Positions 52,446 through 62,593 of a stretch of 64,000 nt of DNA are shown here, one piece after another (the stretch's first letter is position 1; each line of letters starts with the position of its first letter). This DNA is from Nitzschia sp. pyKryTriq1 (Eukaryota; Bacillariophyta; Bacillariophyceae; Bacillariales; Bacillariaceae): positions 62,001-126,000 of the forward strand of contig OY101118.1 of the NCBI GenBank assembly GCA_956465555.1. Direction: 5' to 3'. The notes under the pieces are model-generated. The model was given only the letters and a program-made list of their open reading frames with translations. It was not told the origin of the DNA and did no database searches. The translations under genes were made by a program, and so were the position numbers.

Positions 52446-53610
52446 ATTATTGCTATATCACTGTGACTTTCAAAACTTTTCTAATGTCAAGGATGGCTGT
52501 GTGCCAAGGATATTATAATATTAGTAGAGATGAGGAGGATGAATGAATATGATGAAATGGCGATCAGGATGAGAGAAAAAGAAGAAAGAAAAAGAGCGTG
52601 ACGCTCGCATGCATCTCATTCATCACACGAGATCAATAAGCGAGCGAGTGTCCGTGCGTCTCCTGATCGATTGGCTCATTCATCGCGGCAGAACAGATAG
52701 CGATATTCAGATATGATTATGTTCATTGTCTTAATTACCTTAAAAATCAGCGAGTAGTACGCATGCAGCATGGACCGATAGGCAGGCCGGCGTTTATATA
52801 CATATCAGAGACCATGTATTTTAAATAACAGCGAACGACGTACAGCCGTCGTGACTCGACGACGACGACTCGTTACTCAGACCAGTACGAGATCGAGATC
52901 TAGCTAGACTGGTAGCAGTACTACCGGTACTACTACTACTACTCTACTTGACCCTCCCTTCACCCTCGCAAGAACTGGGATATCATATATCATATATCAT
53001 ATAGTCGCTGTGGAAGAAGGTAGCCTGGAGTAATTAATAGTCGACCCCCTCTCTACTATAGTAGTCAGAAATAAGCTAAAGCAGCGAAAAAGTGCACTGT
53101 CAAGAAAATTCACAATTACTGTACGTTGACGACGACGGTCCTGAGGCGAGTGGTCGCGCTCGCGCCGGAACGATAGTTGTAGACGTAGAGACAGCCCAGG
53201 GACCACTTCTTTAGTGCCTCGTCGTAGTGTTGTTGTTAGTAGCGGTCTACTAGTTCGTCTGCTCTTCCAAGCCAAACCTCTTCTTGAATCGATCAAACTA
53301 GTAGCACTAGTAGTACGGTACCAATTCTGGTAGTAGTAGTAGTAGTAGTGGTACTAGTACTAGAGAATAGTACGTGTACTATACCGTTGACGACTCTTCA
53401 TTACCCCTTTATATTGTTGCTACTACTACTAGTATTAATTTACGACGAGCAGAATGGCTTGTTTGCACGACCATTAGTACCCAAGAACCATTCATTTGCC
53501 GATATTAGTTCTCGAACCAATGTCAATCATGATCAATCGCTATACTAGTACAAGCTTGCTGCATAACATGTATAGTCTCCTCCTGGCTGATGGGAGGACC
53601 TCTTGACCAC
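52446..53610. other. Intergenic
   Basis: ATATCATATATCATATATCATATA (52980-53002), TAGTAGTAGTAGTAG and GTACCGGTAC words. No gene. Confidence 0.55.
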
Positions 53611-55269
53611 TTATTGAGCAGTCGCCTTTACAGGCTTGGCTGCTGCTCGGCCACGAAAACGGGAGAGAATGCGGAAGGGTTGTTTCGCTCCTGCTGCTGC
53701 TTTACCTTCTTTTGCCTCCTTTTCGGCCTTATTTCCCTTTCTTCCCATAAGTATCTTCCATGATGCTCTTCTTTTTCCTTTGGGAGTAGTACTGGGAGGC
53801 TCCGTCTCTGTGGGCTCTCTAGTATCTTCGTTCTCTTCTTTGAGAGGTTCCTCCACTACTTCTTCTCGGCCTTCTTGTTTGCTGTCATCCTTTACACCTG
53901 CTGCGGTGTTGGTGCAAGAAAAGATGTTAGCACCGGTGGTGAGGGACACATTCACCCAATGGTTGACAACGTTCTGCACCATGGCGCCCCATTTCGAGAT
54001 ATCAGCAGCAGCAGCAGAAGCCGCAGCAGCAGTATGGTCCATGCAGGAATGTGTTTGATGCTGCGTTTGTTCCACAATATTGTTCATGCAGGAATGTGTT
54101 TGAAACTTCATTCGTTGTTTTTCTTCATCGGCGAGGGCTCTTTCTTCCTTGGTGCTGTCGTCCTTGGGTTTCGTCGTTGCCGATGCCCCCCAGCATGTTC
54201 CTTCTCCTGAGAGAACAACAGCGAGACTTTTGTTCTCCAATAGCTCAGTCTTCTTTTCCTCATAGGCCTTTTCGATTCCTTGCAGAAAATGACTCAACGA
54301 CAAAGAGGATTGATCGTTCTTGGCCACTGCTTCTTTGTCTTCAGCAGTAGTATCATTCGAGGCTGCACAGGTGATCTCATACTCTGCTCCACAGACAGCA
54401 AAGCGAGGAGCAGCACCGTCAACCACATCGCTGGTTGGTGATTGCACAATCGACGATTCGTCGCTGTTTTTGAGTACCGCCAGTACTTCTTCCTTCTTGT
54501 CGTCGACAACGACGAGGGAGGACGACTTTTTCATCATGAGGGTGTCGTCCAGCTGGAGCAAGGACGTATCATTCCCGCCAGAGGACATTTCTCCGGGGGC
54601 AGCTTGTTCTTTTTCTTCTTCTTCATCACGATCTTCTTCAAAGGAAGTAGTACCAGCACCACAACTGATCTCATACTCTCCACAATGGAAACGATTCCAA
54701 AAAGGACGAGATGGACGATCGTTCTTCTTGTTGATCATCTTCTTTGGTTCTTGAGCAATCATGGAGTTCATGTCGTCGTCGTCGTCGTCGTCGACATTTT
54801 CTTCTTCCTTCTTTTCCTCCTCGATGACCACGATCGAGGGGGTGCTGCTCGTCGTGTTGATCATCATGCTGGCGATTTCTTCTGCACTCACACCAGCAGC
54901 AGCAACAACAACAACATCATCACTCGGCTGCTGCCGCTGCTCCTGCTGCTGTACTTGGTCTTCTTGCTGCTTGACCGCATCGACGTCGTCGTCAGATCCA
55001 GCAGTACCAGCAGAGGGCGTATGCTCTACTACTAACACATCATCCTCAGCCCACGAGACACTTTTAGAGAGGAGATTGGTGGCGGCCTGGTCTTCTTCAT
55101 TCGAAGCCTCACCAGCGGCCGCGGCGGCGGCGGCGGCGGCAGCAGCATCACTTCCAATAATAGTATTATTATTAGTACTCGGCTGCTGTGTCTTCTTCAT
55201 CACCTCTTTCGTGTCCTCATCGGGCTCCTCGATGTTCTTGATGCTGTTATCGGACGAGGAAGGAACCAT
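53611..55269 (-). CDS. CGEYE-motif array protein, short paralogue (552 aa)
   Basis: Start ATG 55269 (MVPSSSDNSIKNI); the longer frame begins with TTG. N-terminal half is acidic with Ala and Gln runs. Two single CGEYE modules are present: FHCGEYEISCGAGTTSFEED and a variant CGAEYEITCAASNDTTAED, each followed by SSL/DD-rich sequence. LSLSHFLQGIEKAYEEK parallels SSLGHFLNGIEKTYGWK of the 2040-aa gene. Motif SCMDHTA...ISKWGAMVQNVVNHWV then NVSLTTGANIFSC matches the larger gene, as does the end GKRRASWKILMGRKGNK...ILSRFRGRAAAKPVKATAQ. It is the same family without the VSEI and CGK arrays. No signal peptide; the basic tail suggests a nucleic-acid, membrane-surface or nuclear location, unproven. Confidence 0.82.
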   Translation of the reverse strand: MVPSSSDNSIKNIEEPDEDTKEVMKKTQQPSTNNNTIIGSDAAAAAAAAAAAGEASNEEDQAATNLLSKSVSWAEDDVLVVEHTPSAGTAGSDDDVDAVKQQEDQVQQQEQRQQPSDDVVVVAAAGVSAEEIASMMINTTSSTPSIVVIEEEKKEEENVDDDDDDDMNSMIAQEPKKMINKKNDRPSRPFWNRFHCGEYEISCGAGTTSFEEDRDEEEEKEQAAPGEMSSGGNDTSLLQLDDTLMMKKSSSLVVVDDKKEEVLAVLKNSDESSIVQSPTSDVVDGAAPRFAVCGAEYEITCAASNDTTAEDKEAVAKNDQSSLSLSHFLQGIEKAYEEKKTELLENKSLAVVLSGEGTCWGASATTKPKDDSTKEERALADEEKQRMKFQTHSCMNNIVEQTQHQTHSCMDHTAAAASAAAADISKWGAMVQNVVNHWVNVSLTTGANIFSCTNTAAGVKDDSKQEGREEVVEEPLKEENEDTREPTETEPPSTTPKGKRRASWKILMGRKGNKAEKEAKEGKAAAGAKQPFRILSRFRGRAAAKPVKATAQ

Positions 55270-56797
55270 GATTACTGGTAGTATCACTGACTTCTTCTTC
55301 TTCAAGGTTGTTACTATGCAATGGAGCAGGGATTGTGGGAGGACGAGACTTGAGATATTCTTCTTCTACTTCTTCCTCTGAAAGAATGAGCATAGTATGT
55401 ACCGCTATATAATATCATATTACTGTATTGTATATAATATCGTCTTCGTTTCGGCTGGCTCGGACGATGTGGCGATGGCGATAGATCCCAAGGAATACTA
55501 TCAACACAACATGTACGGTATGTAGAAGATGTTGTGTCTATTTCCTGATCTATCTGGGAGATATACCAATAAATGAGAGAAGTATTCGGATGATAATAAT
55601 GGGATGGTAACTAGAGAATCTGGCGATAGGATACTTGGGATAATGTAACGTTTCGCGATCCTGCTGCCGCTATGTATCTTACCGGTACGCGCACCTCTAC
55701 ATGTACCACATGTACGGTACACTACTACACCAAGTGCGCGAGTGTATTTAGTGTCGTAAAAAAAAAAACCGACTCTTGACTGAAACTGTGGACTGGATTT
55801 TCAATCATCAATCATACCAGTCGATTCCAAAACATTTCCTTATTTAAAAAAATAATATTTCCGTACTGTAGTACAATTAGCAATTGTATTTTGAATACGA
55901 TCAACTCGCTCTTCCATGCATGGGAAGAAGAAGAAGAATGAATCATCATCATCATCACTTCACGATGTAGTTGCCTTGTGCGTCATCTCCTTTATCCGAT
56001 TGATGATGATGATTCTCCGAAAAGCGCGGAGAGAGAACACAATCTGTATCAGGGACAATTACAGTAATGGTACCGGCAATTTGCAGATACTTAATGAATG
56101 TTCGATGTACGCAAAATCGAAGTGGACGTATCTGCGAGTATGCTAAACTAAAAAACTCTTGGTCAGTCGGTTCTCCTTTCGATTCGGGCGGGTCCGACCA
56201 GTTTCGCACGAACGAATAGCGATGTTGAATCATCTTTGTTGCCACATACATACAAACAAGTACTGTACGTTCGTACAGAAACACAGCGAAGAACCTTTTC
56301 TGTCAGTCAGCTTCGTTCCTCTCAAGATAGAGGCGAGCGAAAGCGCCCCGCCAACAACGAGGCAGGATTATTTCGCTCACTACCACTATCTACTAAGTGC
56401 ATGTATGTACCCTCCACCACGCACGAACCCGACGTCTTTATGCGATCTGTTAAGTAGCTACCGGTACCAAAGTTCTGCACCGGTACGTAGCTCGGGCAGT
56501 ACTCATGCTGTGCACGAACCTGCTTGCTTTTTGCCTTCCCGCTTTCGCATGCATCGCGAAGCAATGCGGCTGGCACGCCCAACATGTTCTCTGTGTCAGG
56601 TGTGAATTTCTCCTCTCCGTCAGGAAGCCTTCGCCCGCTGGATGCTCGATACTCGGGCCCTTCGTACTGGGTAAATTTCCACGCCAAATGGCAAGCACAA
56701 ATCACGAAGAATCGGAACCTACCGAACAACGAACCCAACTTATTTTTTACATACAAACTTTGTATTCATCACATCTCCGCATATTCATCTTCAATCA
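55270..56797. other. Intergenic
   Basis: Promoter region shared by the divergent array gene and HSF. Contains A/T runs (55757-55767), GTACCGGTA words and a GCGAAGCAATGC-rich part. Open frames at 56159-56801 overlap in several frames and lack domains. No clear nGAAnnTTCn heat-shock element was seen by eye. Confidence 0.5.
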
Positions 56798-58063
56798 ATG
56801 ACCATGACAGATAACACCACCACTACCGACAAGAGCAAGGACGATAACATGGCCCGCAAGCAAGCCATCTTGGCGGGTATTCCGTACATTGTCACGAAGC
56901 AATTTCCCTGGAAGTTGCACGAGATGTTGGCCCAAGTCGAGCGCGACGGCAACGAAGAGATTGTGTCTTGGTTGCCTTCGGGCCGGGCCTTCAAGGTGCA
57001 TCGTCCCGATATCTTTGTGGATGAAATCATGACGAATCACTTTCAACAGACCAAGTACAAGTCCTTTCAACGTCAATGTAAGTCCGAACTGTGAAGGTTG
57101 GAGCAGGTACAGGTGCATGGGCGCATACGTGCTCACGCGTGCCCGCGTTTTCTCTCTTCTCTTGCAGTGAACCTATGGGGCTTTGAACGCAACACCAAGG
57201 AATCGACGGAACGCGGATCCTACTTCCACCCGCTCTTTATCAAGGGCCGAAGAGACCTAGTCCAAGAGATGGGACGTCAAAAGCTCAAGCCCGGTCAGCA
57301 GCAGTCCAGCAAGCAGCAGCAAGCCATTCTTGCTTCCGCTGCTGCTGCTTCCATGCCCAACGCCAATGCGATGAGGTTTTCTGGTGGTGGCGATTCTCCC
57401 CGTGCGGTATCATCGTCGTCCTCTGACAGTCACACCAGCAATCTGGAGGCCACCGCTCTATCGGCCATCGGCAATGCTTCGGCAGCCAATACTCCTTCCC
57501 AGTTGCTGGCGAACATCATGGCCGCGGCTGCGGCCGCTCAACAGCAACAGCAACAGTCTCAACTCTCGAGTCTGCAGGCACTGTTGAGTGGTGTTGGCAA
57601 CAACAACAACAACAACAGCAATGCCGCAGCAGCCTTGTTGAATGCTGCCTTATTGGGAGGTGGACCATCAGCACCGCCCCCACAACAACAACAACAACAA
57701 CAACTACAAAGTGCTGCTTCTTTGATGGATGTGTTGCGTTTTCAACAACAACAACAACAAACGTCAAACAACAACCGCGGCAGCAGCAGCAGCAGCACTC
57801 CCAAGCCATCACAATCGAATAGCTCGCTCTCGGCGATTCAGCAGCTCTTGATGGGAGGCGCTTCCCAACAGCAGCAACAACCTTACTTTATGTCTAGTAC
57901 TGCTGCGGAACAACCTGCTACTCATAATCGAGCAGCAGCTGCTGCTGCTGCTACGGCTGGCAACAGTAATAATAATCCATTCGCACAAGCCGATGCAGAT
58001 GTCATTCAAGCTCTGCGACGACGTGCCCTTTTGGAAAACCTTTTGGGAGGACATCATCAATAA
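56798..58063 (+). CDS. HSF: Heat-shock factor-type transcription factor, 2 exons (391 aa)
   Basis: Exons 56798-57077 and 57168-58063, 90-nt intron (GTAAGT...TTGCAG) at the family-typical place inside the DNA-binding domain: FQRQ | LNLWGFERN. The HSF winged helix spans about residues 24-135: ILAGIPYIVTKQFPWKLHEML, IVSWLPSGRAFKVHRPDIFV, and helix 3 FQQTKYKSFQRQLNLWGF, then STERGSYFHPLFIKGRRDLV. Most HSFs have F-x-R-Q-LN-x-YGF; Trp replaces Tyr, as often in diatoms. The remainder is Ala, Gln, Asn and Ser low complexity with LQALLSGVG and IQQLLMGGA motifs. No HR-A/B coiled-coil trimerisation helix is evident. Diatom HSFs are greatly expanded and many are not heat-responsive. Nuclear; binds DNA by inference. 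Confidence 0.93.
57078..57167 (+). other. HSF intron
   Basis: 90 nt, GTAAGT donor and TCTTGCAG acceptor, phase 1, splitting the Leu codon of QRQLN. Confidence 0.9.
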
Positions 58064-59197
58064 GCAACAACCGCAGCAGCAGCAGCAGGCCAAAGCGCAA
58101 GCACATATATAATATACGTCTACAATACGAATACTACGACATACACGTTGTACTAACTAACTGAATAAGAATGATAACTATCATCTCTACTCTAGTACTA
58201 GTAGTATAGTAGTAGATATTTACTTTCGATCTTCTTTGTTGCTACAGGTATTACTCGTACACTGTATTCATTGCCTTTCGCAAGTTTGGCTGCTTTGGCG
58301 CCCGCCCTTTTATTTTCGCTCTAAAAAAAAAGCAGCAGACCCCTTTTGCGCTATGGTACAGTACATAACCGCTCGCTCTTCTCTTTTTGAAGCAAAAAAT
58401 TAAATACAAAATACCGGTACTTGTATCATGCGCTTCGTTTATGGCCTTTTCGCAGACCCTGCCGCCTTCGCCGCACATACAGTCATCAGTCCTGTCTTCG
58501 CTTCCGTTCCCTGGATTATTATTTGTTATTCGTGCCGGCCTTCGTTCGACGCTTTTCTCGTTCGCAAGCACGCGTATAAACAAGGTCTCCTACTAGCTTG
58601 GCGTAAAGTGCCTTCTATCGGAATCCTACGATCTTCAACCGTTCCGTTGTTGTCTTGGACCATGTGTTCCCAAGAGGCGTGGCGGATGAGCGAGGATGGT
58701 TCGAGGGCGCGAGCAGAGATGTCCCGCGCGCCCAGCTAGCCAGCAGGAGCGGATGGGAAACGGGAGTACATACCCGGATGGATAGGACGCATGGCAGACG
58801 TTCGGTTCTTTTTCATGACGCACCGGTACACGTACATGCTGTACCTGGTACCTGGTATGTTCGCCTTCTCAACTTCATGAGAAGCAGATGGTGATGATGA
58901 TGATGATGATGATTCGTCAGCTTGGGATGGAAAAAAATGAGGCGAAGGAATGACCGGCGTCCGCCCGTCCTTCCGTCGGAATATAGGGTTCGGTTTCGTT
59001 GATGTTCCGCATCCCAAAAGAAAGAATATCGGACAGCATTGACATTCTACAGTAGTACTATGTTATGCACATCATCCACCAACCACCTTTCATTATATTT
59101 TTAGATTATTGTTATCATCATCATCATCATCATCATCTTTCAAACGCATTCAGCATCAAATCCATCACTTGCTTGTATTCATCTATCATCGATCATT
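58064..59197. other. Intergenic
   Basis: 3' flank of HSF, an A run (58322-58330), the palindromic GTACCTGGTACCTGGTA cluster at 58841 and ATCATCATC tracts. No gene. Confidence 0.55.
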
Positions 59198-61654
59198 ATG
59201 CCTTATCATTATTATTTCTTTAACCAAGAAGGACGACGACGCCGCCCTCCGCCACCAGTGAGGAAAGTATCATCATTATTGTGGTTATTCTTGTGCTGCT
59301 GGTGCTGCTGGTGGGTCGGAGGGTCGTCGGCATTCAGCGTAGGAAAAGTACTATCATCATCAAGAACCTCCTCCTTTTCATCGGCTGTTCGGATTCCCGT
59401 ACCGATGGTGACGACAAGGCTATATAATCATGATGAGGATGATTTTCCATCACCAGGAATGAAGAGGAATGCTCCCAGCAGCAGCAGCAGCACCACCACC
59501 ACCACCATCACCACCGGCATCGAGAAGAAGAAAGAGAACGACGCCAAAAGAACACTAAGAAGACCAACGACAACATTAACAAAAACAAGCAAAACAAGAA
59601 AAAGAAAACGAAGAATCTACAAACATCTCTTTCGACACTACGATGATATCAGTTTTGATAGTTGGTTGCGTTGTTGTGATCCTCAAGACTTTTTGAAATC
59701 GGTTGGATATTTTACTACTAGCGCCACCGACAACGACAACGTGGACGAACAACAACAACAACAACAACAACAACTAGTGTCATCGTACGATGTTCATGAC
59801 CACTTGGCACCCAAAATTCGCTTTCTAGTCGAAGCCATGCGCGTTGGAACGGGTCGATTGGCATGGTTGACAACGAATGATGGTGATAATAATAGTAAGA
59901 GTAATAATAATGATGGTCCGATCATCAGCGATGATCATCATGACCGACAGCAGGAAGTACAAGTACAAGATGATAAAGAAAAAGAAGAAGAATGCGTCCT
60001 ACGAGATGATGCTAATAGTGATGCCGACGAAGAATCGCATCATCATCAACATTCGATGAGACTTGATCCGGTGGTTCGAAAGTTACTTCCAAATGACTTT
60101 TTTGAACCGACCGTCATCTCTTTGGACCGTACCTTGGGCCCGTATCATGCCTATCTAGCCGCAACAGGTTTGCCCCATGGTCGAGATCTACTACTGCTGC
60201 CGGAAAATACAAAACTATGGATGGAACTCTTGGAAGCCTGTCGTCGTCCCGATACGTTTCCTGAAATGTGCCAAAGATGGAGAAAGAACAACAACCACCA
60301 CCATGAGAAGAAAACAAAGGTAGTAGAGGAGAACAAGAACAACAACGTCCAGGATGTTCTTCATGCGGCGACCACCACCGCAACTACGGCCGAAGACGAT
60401 GAAGAAGAATATGAGAAGATTCAACGCTTTCTCGATCAGTTTACTCCTGGTCTGATTCCAGCTTCCAAACGACGGCGCTACTACTACGACAGTAGTAGTA
60501 ATGGAAAAGAAGAAGAAGATGATACTACTTTCATGATGATGATTCTTCCACTACTACTCCAACATGGAGCCAATGCTTTTGAAACAGATTCTGCTCAAGG
60601 CGCCTCTCCCCTGCACTGGGCGGCAGGCCAGGGGAATCAACCGGGTGTGCAAGCCCTGTTAGAGTCAATGTGGAGGGAACGAGTCGACGGCGCCGAAACA
60701 TCAACAACAACCGCAAGGATAGACGAGAATTCTCTTTTCGAAATCTTGGACGAGACGAGAGATTATCGACATGGGGCGACGCCCTTTCATTGGGCTTGTG
60801 GAAGTGTACGATCCGATTTTGAGACGTCGGGGACGAGTAAGTTTTTTCTTGTTGCTATGATTGTTTTTTTGTTGCAGAGTGCCTTTGGACAGGACTTTAA
60901 CCCAACGAATAGTAGTACTCACCACCCATGTTCTTCTCCGCAACATTATAATATAATAGTGGGCGCCTACGAAGTTTGTCGAGATCTTTTGCAAAACGCC
61001 GGGGAGCGACGCACCGAACTGGCAAATCTGCCCGCTACTCTCATGTCATCTGGTGGATACTACGGGAGTAGTAGTAGTAGTAGCAGTAGCGCGGGTGGTA
61101 CCACACCCATCATGTGGGCGTCCTGGGCTGGGAATTTGCCACTGGTCGAATTGTTGATTCTTCATGGCGGAGATCCGTGGGCCGCCAAGGATCCGAAAAC
61201 GAATCAGACTGCCTTGCATTGGGCTGCCGGGGCGGGACATGTTTCCGTGTGCGAATATTTGCTCTCAGCAATGTTATCATCGTCCACTCCTTCTTCTGTT
61301 AATAGCGCTGAGAATGATACAGGCCAAACTACAGCACGCAACATGACTCAAGACTACCACCCCGAGGAGCAGGCGTCCATTCTGCTTGTTCAGGCGGCGG
61401 ATACCGATGGAAAGTCTCCCTTGGATTATGCGCAACTGAATGGGCACCAGAAAGTGATAGATTGGATCATCGAACGCACAACAAGAACAACAGACGACTT
61501 GGGCACTTCTACTAGTAGTAGAACTACTACTAGAGAAAAGCAGGACGAAAAGGGGCACTTGCTGGCATCAGGACGAGTATTGTCGAAAACGATAATGTCC
61601 TCCTCGGTTGAGAGAAGGAATGATCATGGTGACCATCACCGATTATCCGCGTAG
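59198..61654 (+). CDS. Plastid-targeted ankyrin-repeat protein, 2 exons (777 aa)
   Basis: Exons 59198-60836 and 60960-61654. The 123-nt GTAAGT...ATAATAG intron is 3n and without stop, but its removal joins ETSGT to MGAYEVCRDLL and restores an ankyrin unit. N-terminus: basic start, hydrophobic core LLWLFLCCWCCWWVGG, then SSAFSVGKV (Phe46), the diatom ASAFAP-type cleavage site with Ser-rich transit peptide, so import into the complex plastid is predicted. The middle is charged. Ankyrin units begin near 470: ASPLHWAAGQGNQPGVQALL, GATPFHWACG, TPIMWASWAGNLPLVELLILHGGD, QTALHWAAGAGHVSVCEYLL and KSPLDYAQLNGHQKVIDWII. Ankyrin repeats mediate protein binding. The partner is unknown. The RDxL...CDPQDFLKSVGY segment before them may be a separate domain. 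Confidence 0.85.
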   Translation: MPYHYYFFNQEGRRRRPPPPVRKVSSLLWLFLCCWCCWWVGGSSAFSVGKVLSSSRTSSFSSAVRIPVPMVTTRLYNHDEDDFPSPGMKRNAPSSSSSTTTTTITTGIEKKKENDAKRTLRRPTTTLTKTSKTRKRKRRIYKHLFRHYDDISFDSWLRCCDPQDFLKSVGYFTTSATDNDNVDEQQQQQQQQLVSSYDVHDHLAPKIRFLVEAMRVGTGRLAWLTTNDGDNNSKSNNNDGPIISDDHHDRQQEVQVQDDKEKEEECVLRDDANSDADEESHHHQHSMRLDPVVRKLLPNDFFEPTVISLDRTLGPYHAYLAATGLPHGRDLLLLPENTKLWMELLEACRRPDTFPEMCQRWRKNNNHHHEKKTKVVEENKNNNVQDVLHAATTTATTAEDDEEEYEKIQRFLDQFTPGLIPASKRRRYYYDSSSNGKEEEDDTTFMMMILPLLLQHGANAFETDSAQGASPLHWAAGQGNQPGVQALLESMWRERVDGAETSTTTARIDENSLFEILDETRDYRHGATPFHWACGSVRSDFETSGTSKFFLVAMIVFLLQSAFGQDFNPTNSSTHHPCSSPQHYNIIVGAYEVCRDLLQNAGERRTELANLPATLMSSGGYYGSSSSSSSSAGGTTPIMWASWAGNLPLVELLILHGGDPWAAKDPKTNQTALHWAAGAGHVSVCEYLLSAMLSSSTPSSVNSAENDTGQTTARNMTQDYHPEEQASILLVQAADTDGKSPLDYAQLNGHQKVIDWIIERTTRTTDDLGTSTSSRTTTREKQDEKGHLLASGRVLSKTIMSSSVERRNDHGDHHRLSA
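60837..60959 (+). other. In-frame (3n) intron of the ankyrin gene
   Basis: 123 nt. An alternative acceptor at 60877 would shift the frame. The distal acceptor gives a proper ankyrin helix, so I prefer it. Confidence 0.65.
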
Positions 61655-62593
61655 TAGTAGCTAGCTAGTAGCTAGTAATTCCGATGGCGCGCTGTGCTCT
61701 CCTGGTTCCATACTTCACCATAGTACTATAGCTATAGTGTCCTCGACCCTTCTAATAATCTTGGACGATCAATGTTGCCATTACAACAAGTCTACAACTA
61801 TAAAATAGCTACTAGCCATATTTCTTGACTTTTATTCGTCTCCAGCCAAGGAGGTGCTCAGAGAGTCGCATGCTGATGATTCATTTTTCCTAGCTCCCGT
61901 AGTGGACTGACTGACTCCTCGTTCTTGATTCCGCCGGATCTTGATTCTTCTTACGAGTATTAAAAATGGGATATGGGCAGAAGATGATACACCACCACGT
62001 GTGTGATGAATGATGATACATGTAGACTACGGGTACTAGACTACGAGTACTCTCTCTACCGGTAGAGTAGAGTAGACTATACGAAGTTCGGAAGATTCGT
62101 CTTCTTCATGATGATCATTTTGATGATTCTTCGCGCTCTCTTCCAAAAACTTATTCGGGTCTAAAGGGTCGTCAAATAACTTCCACGTGGAGCGATCCAA
62201 ACGCCTAAATTAAAAAATTCGGCCGCCCATCCGTTGATGGAGAAAGCCAATGATTTTTGGATGACCCGTCTCCTTGCACATTCGTGTCGTACATCAATAA
62301 GTAAAAGTGTCGTAGGCATAATCAACAGAATGTCACGGTGTCGGACTTTCTTGTACGGATGAGGGTGAGAGGCTGCTCACATTTTCCTAGTTTTTGGCAC
62401 GAATGCTTGCAAACAACTAATACGAGGACAACTCACTCCTGCCTTTCTCCCTCCGACATCCAAATCAATCGTATCAACAGCATTGGATTGGCATCGAAGT
62501 AACGGCTTACTTATTTTTAAAAAACCTGCTGATCTCACAATTTACGAAAATCGCAAGTCGAAATAGCACCAGCCAAAAATAAAAATACTCATC
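61655..62593. other. Intergenic
   Basis: TAGTAGTAGCTAGCTAGTAGCTAG after the ankyrin stop, CGTATAG/ACCGGTAGAGTAGAG words. No gene recognised. Confidence 0.55.

Noticed and set aside
56322-56756. 144-codon minus-strand frame upstream of HSF
   Set aside because: Overlaps several competing frames and no recognisable motif; treated as promoter DNA.
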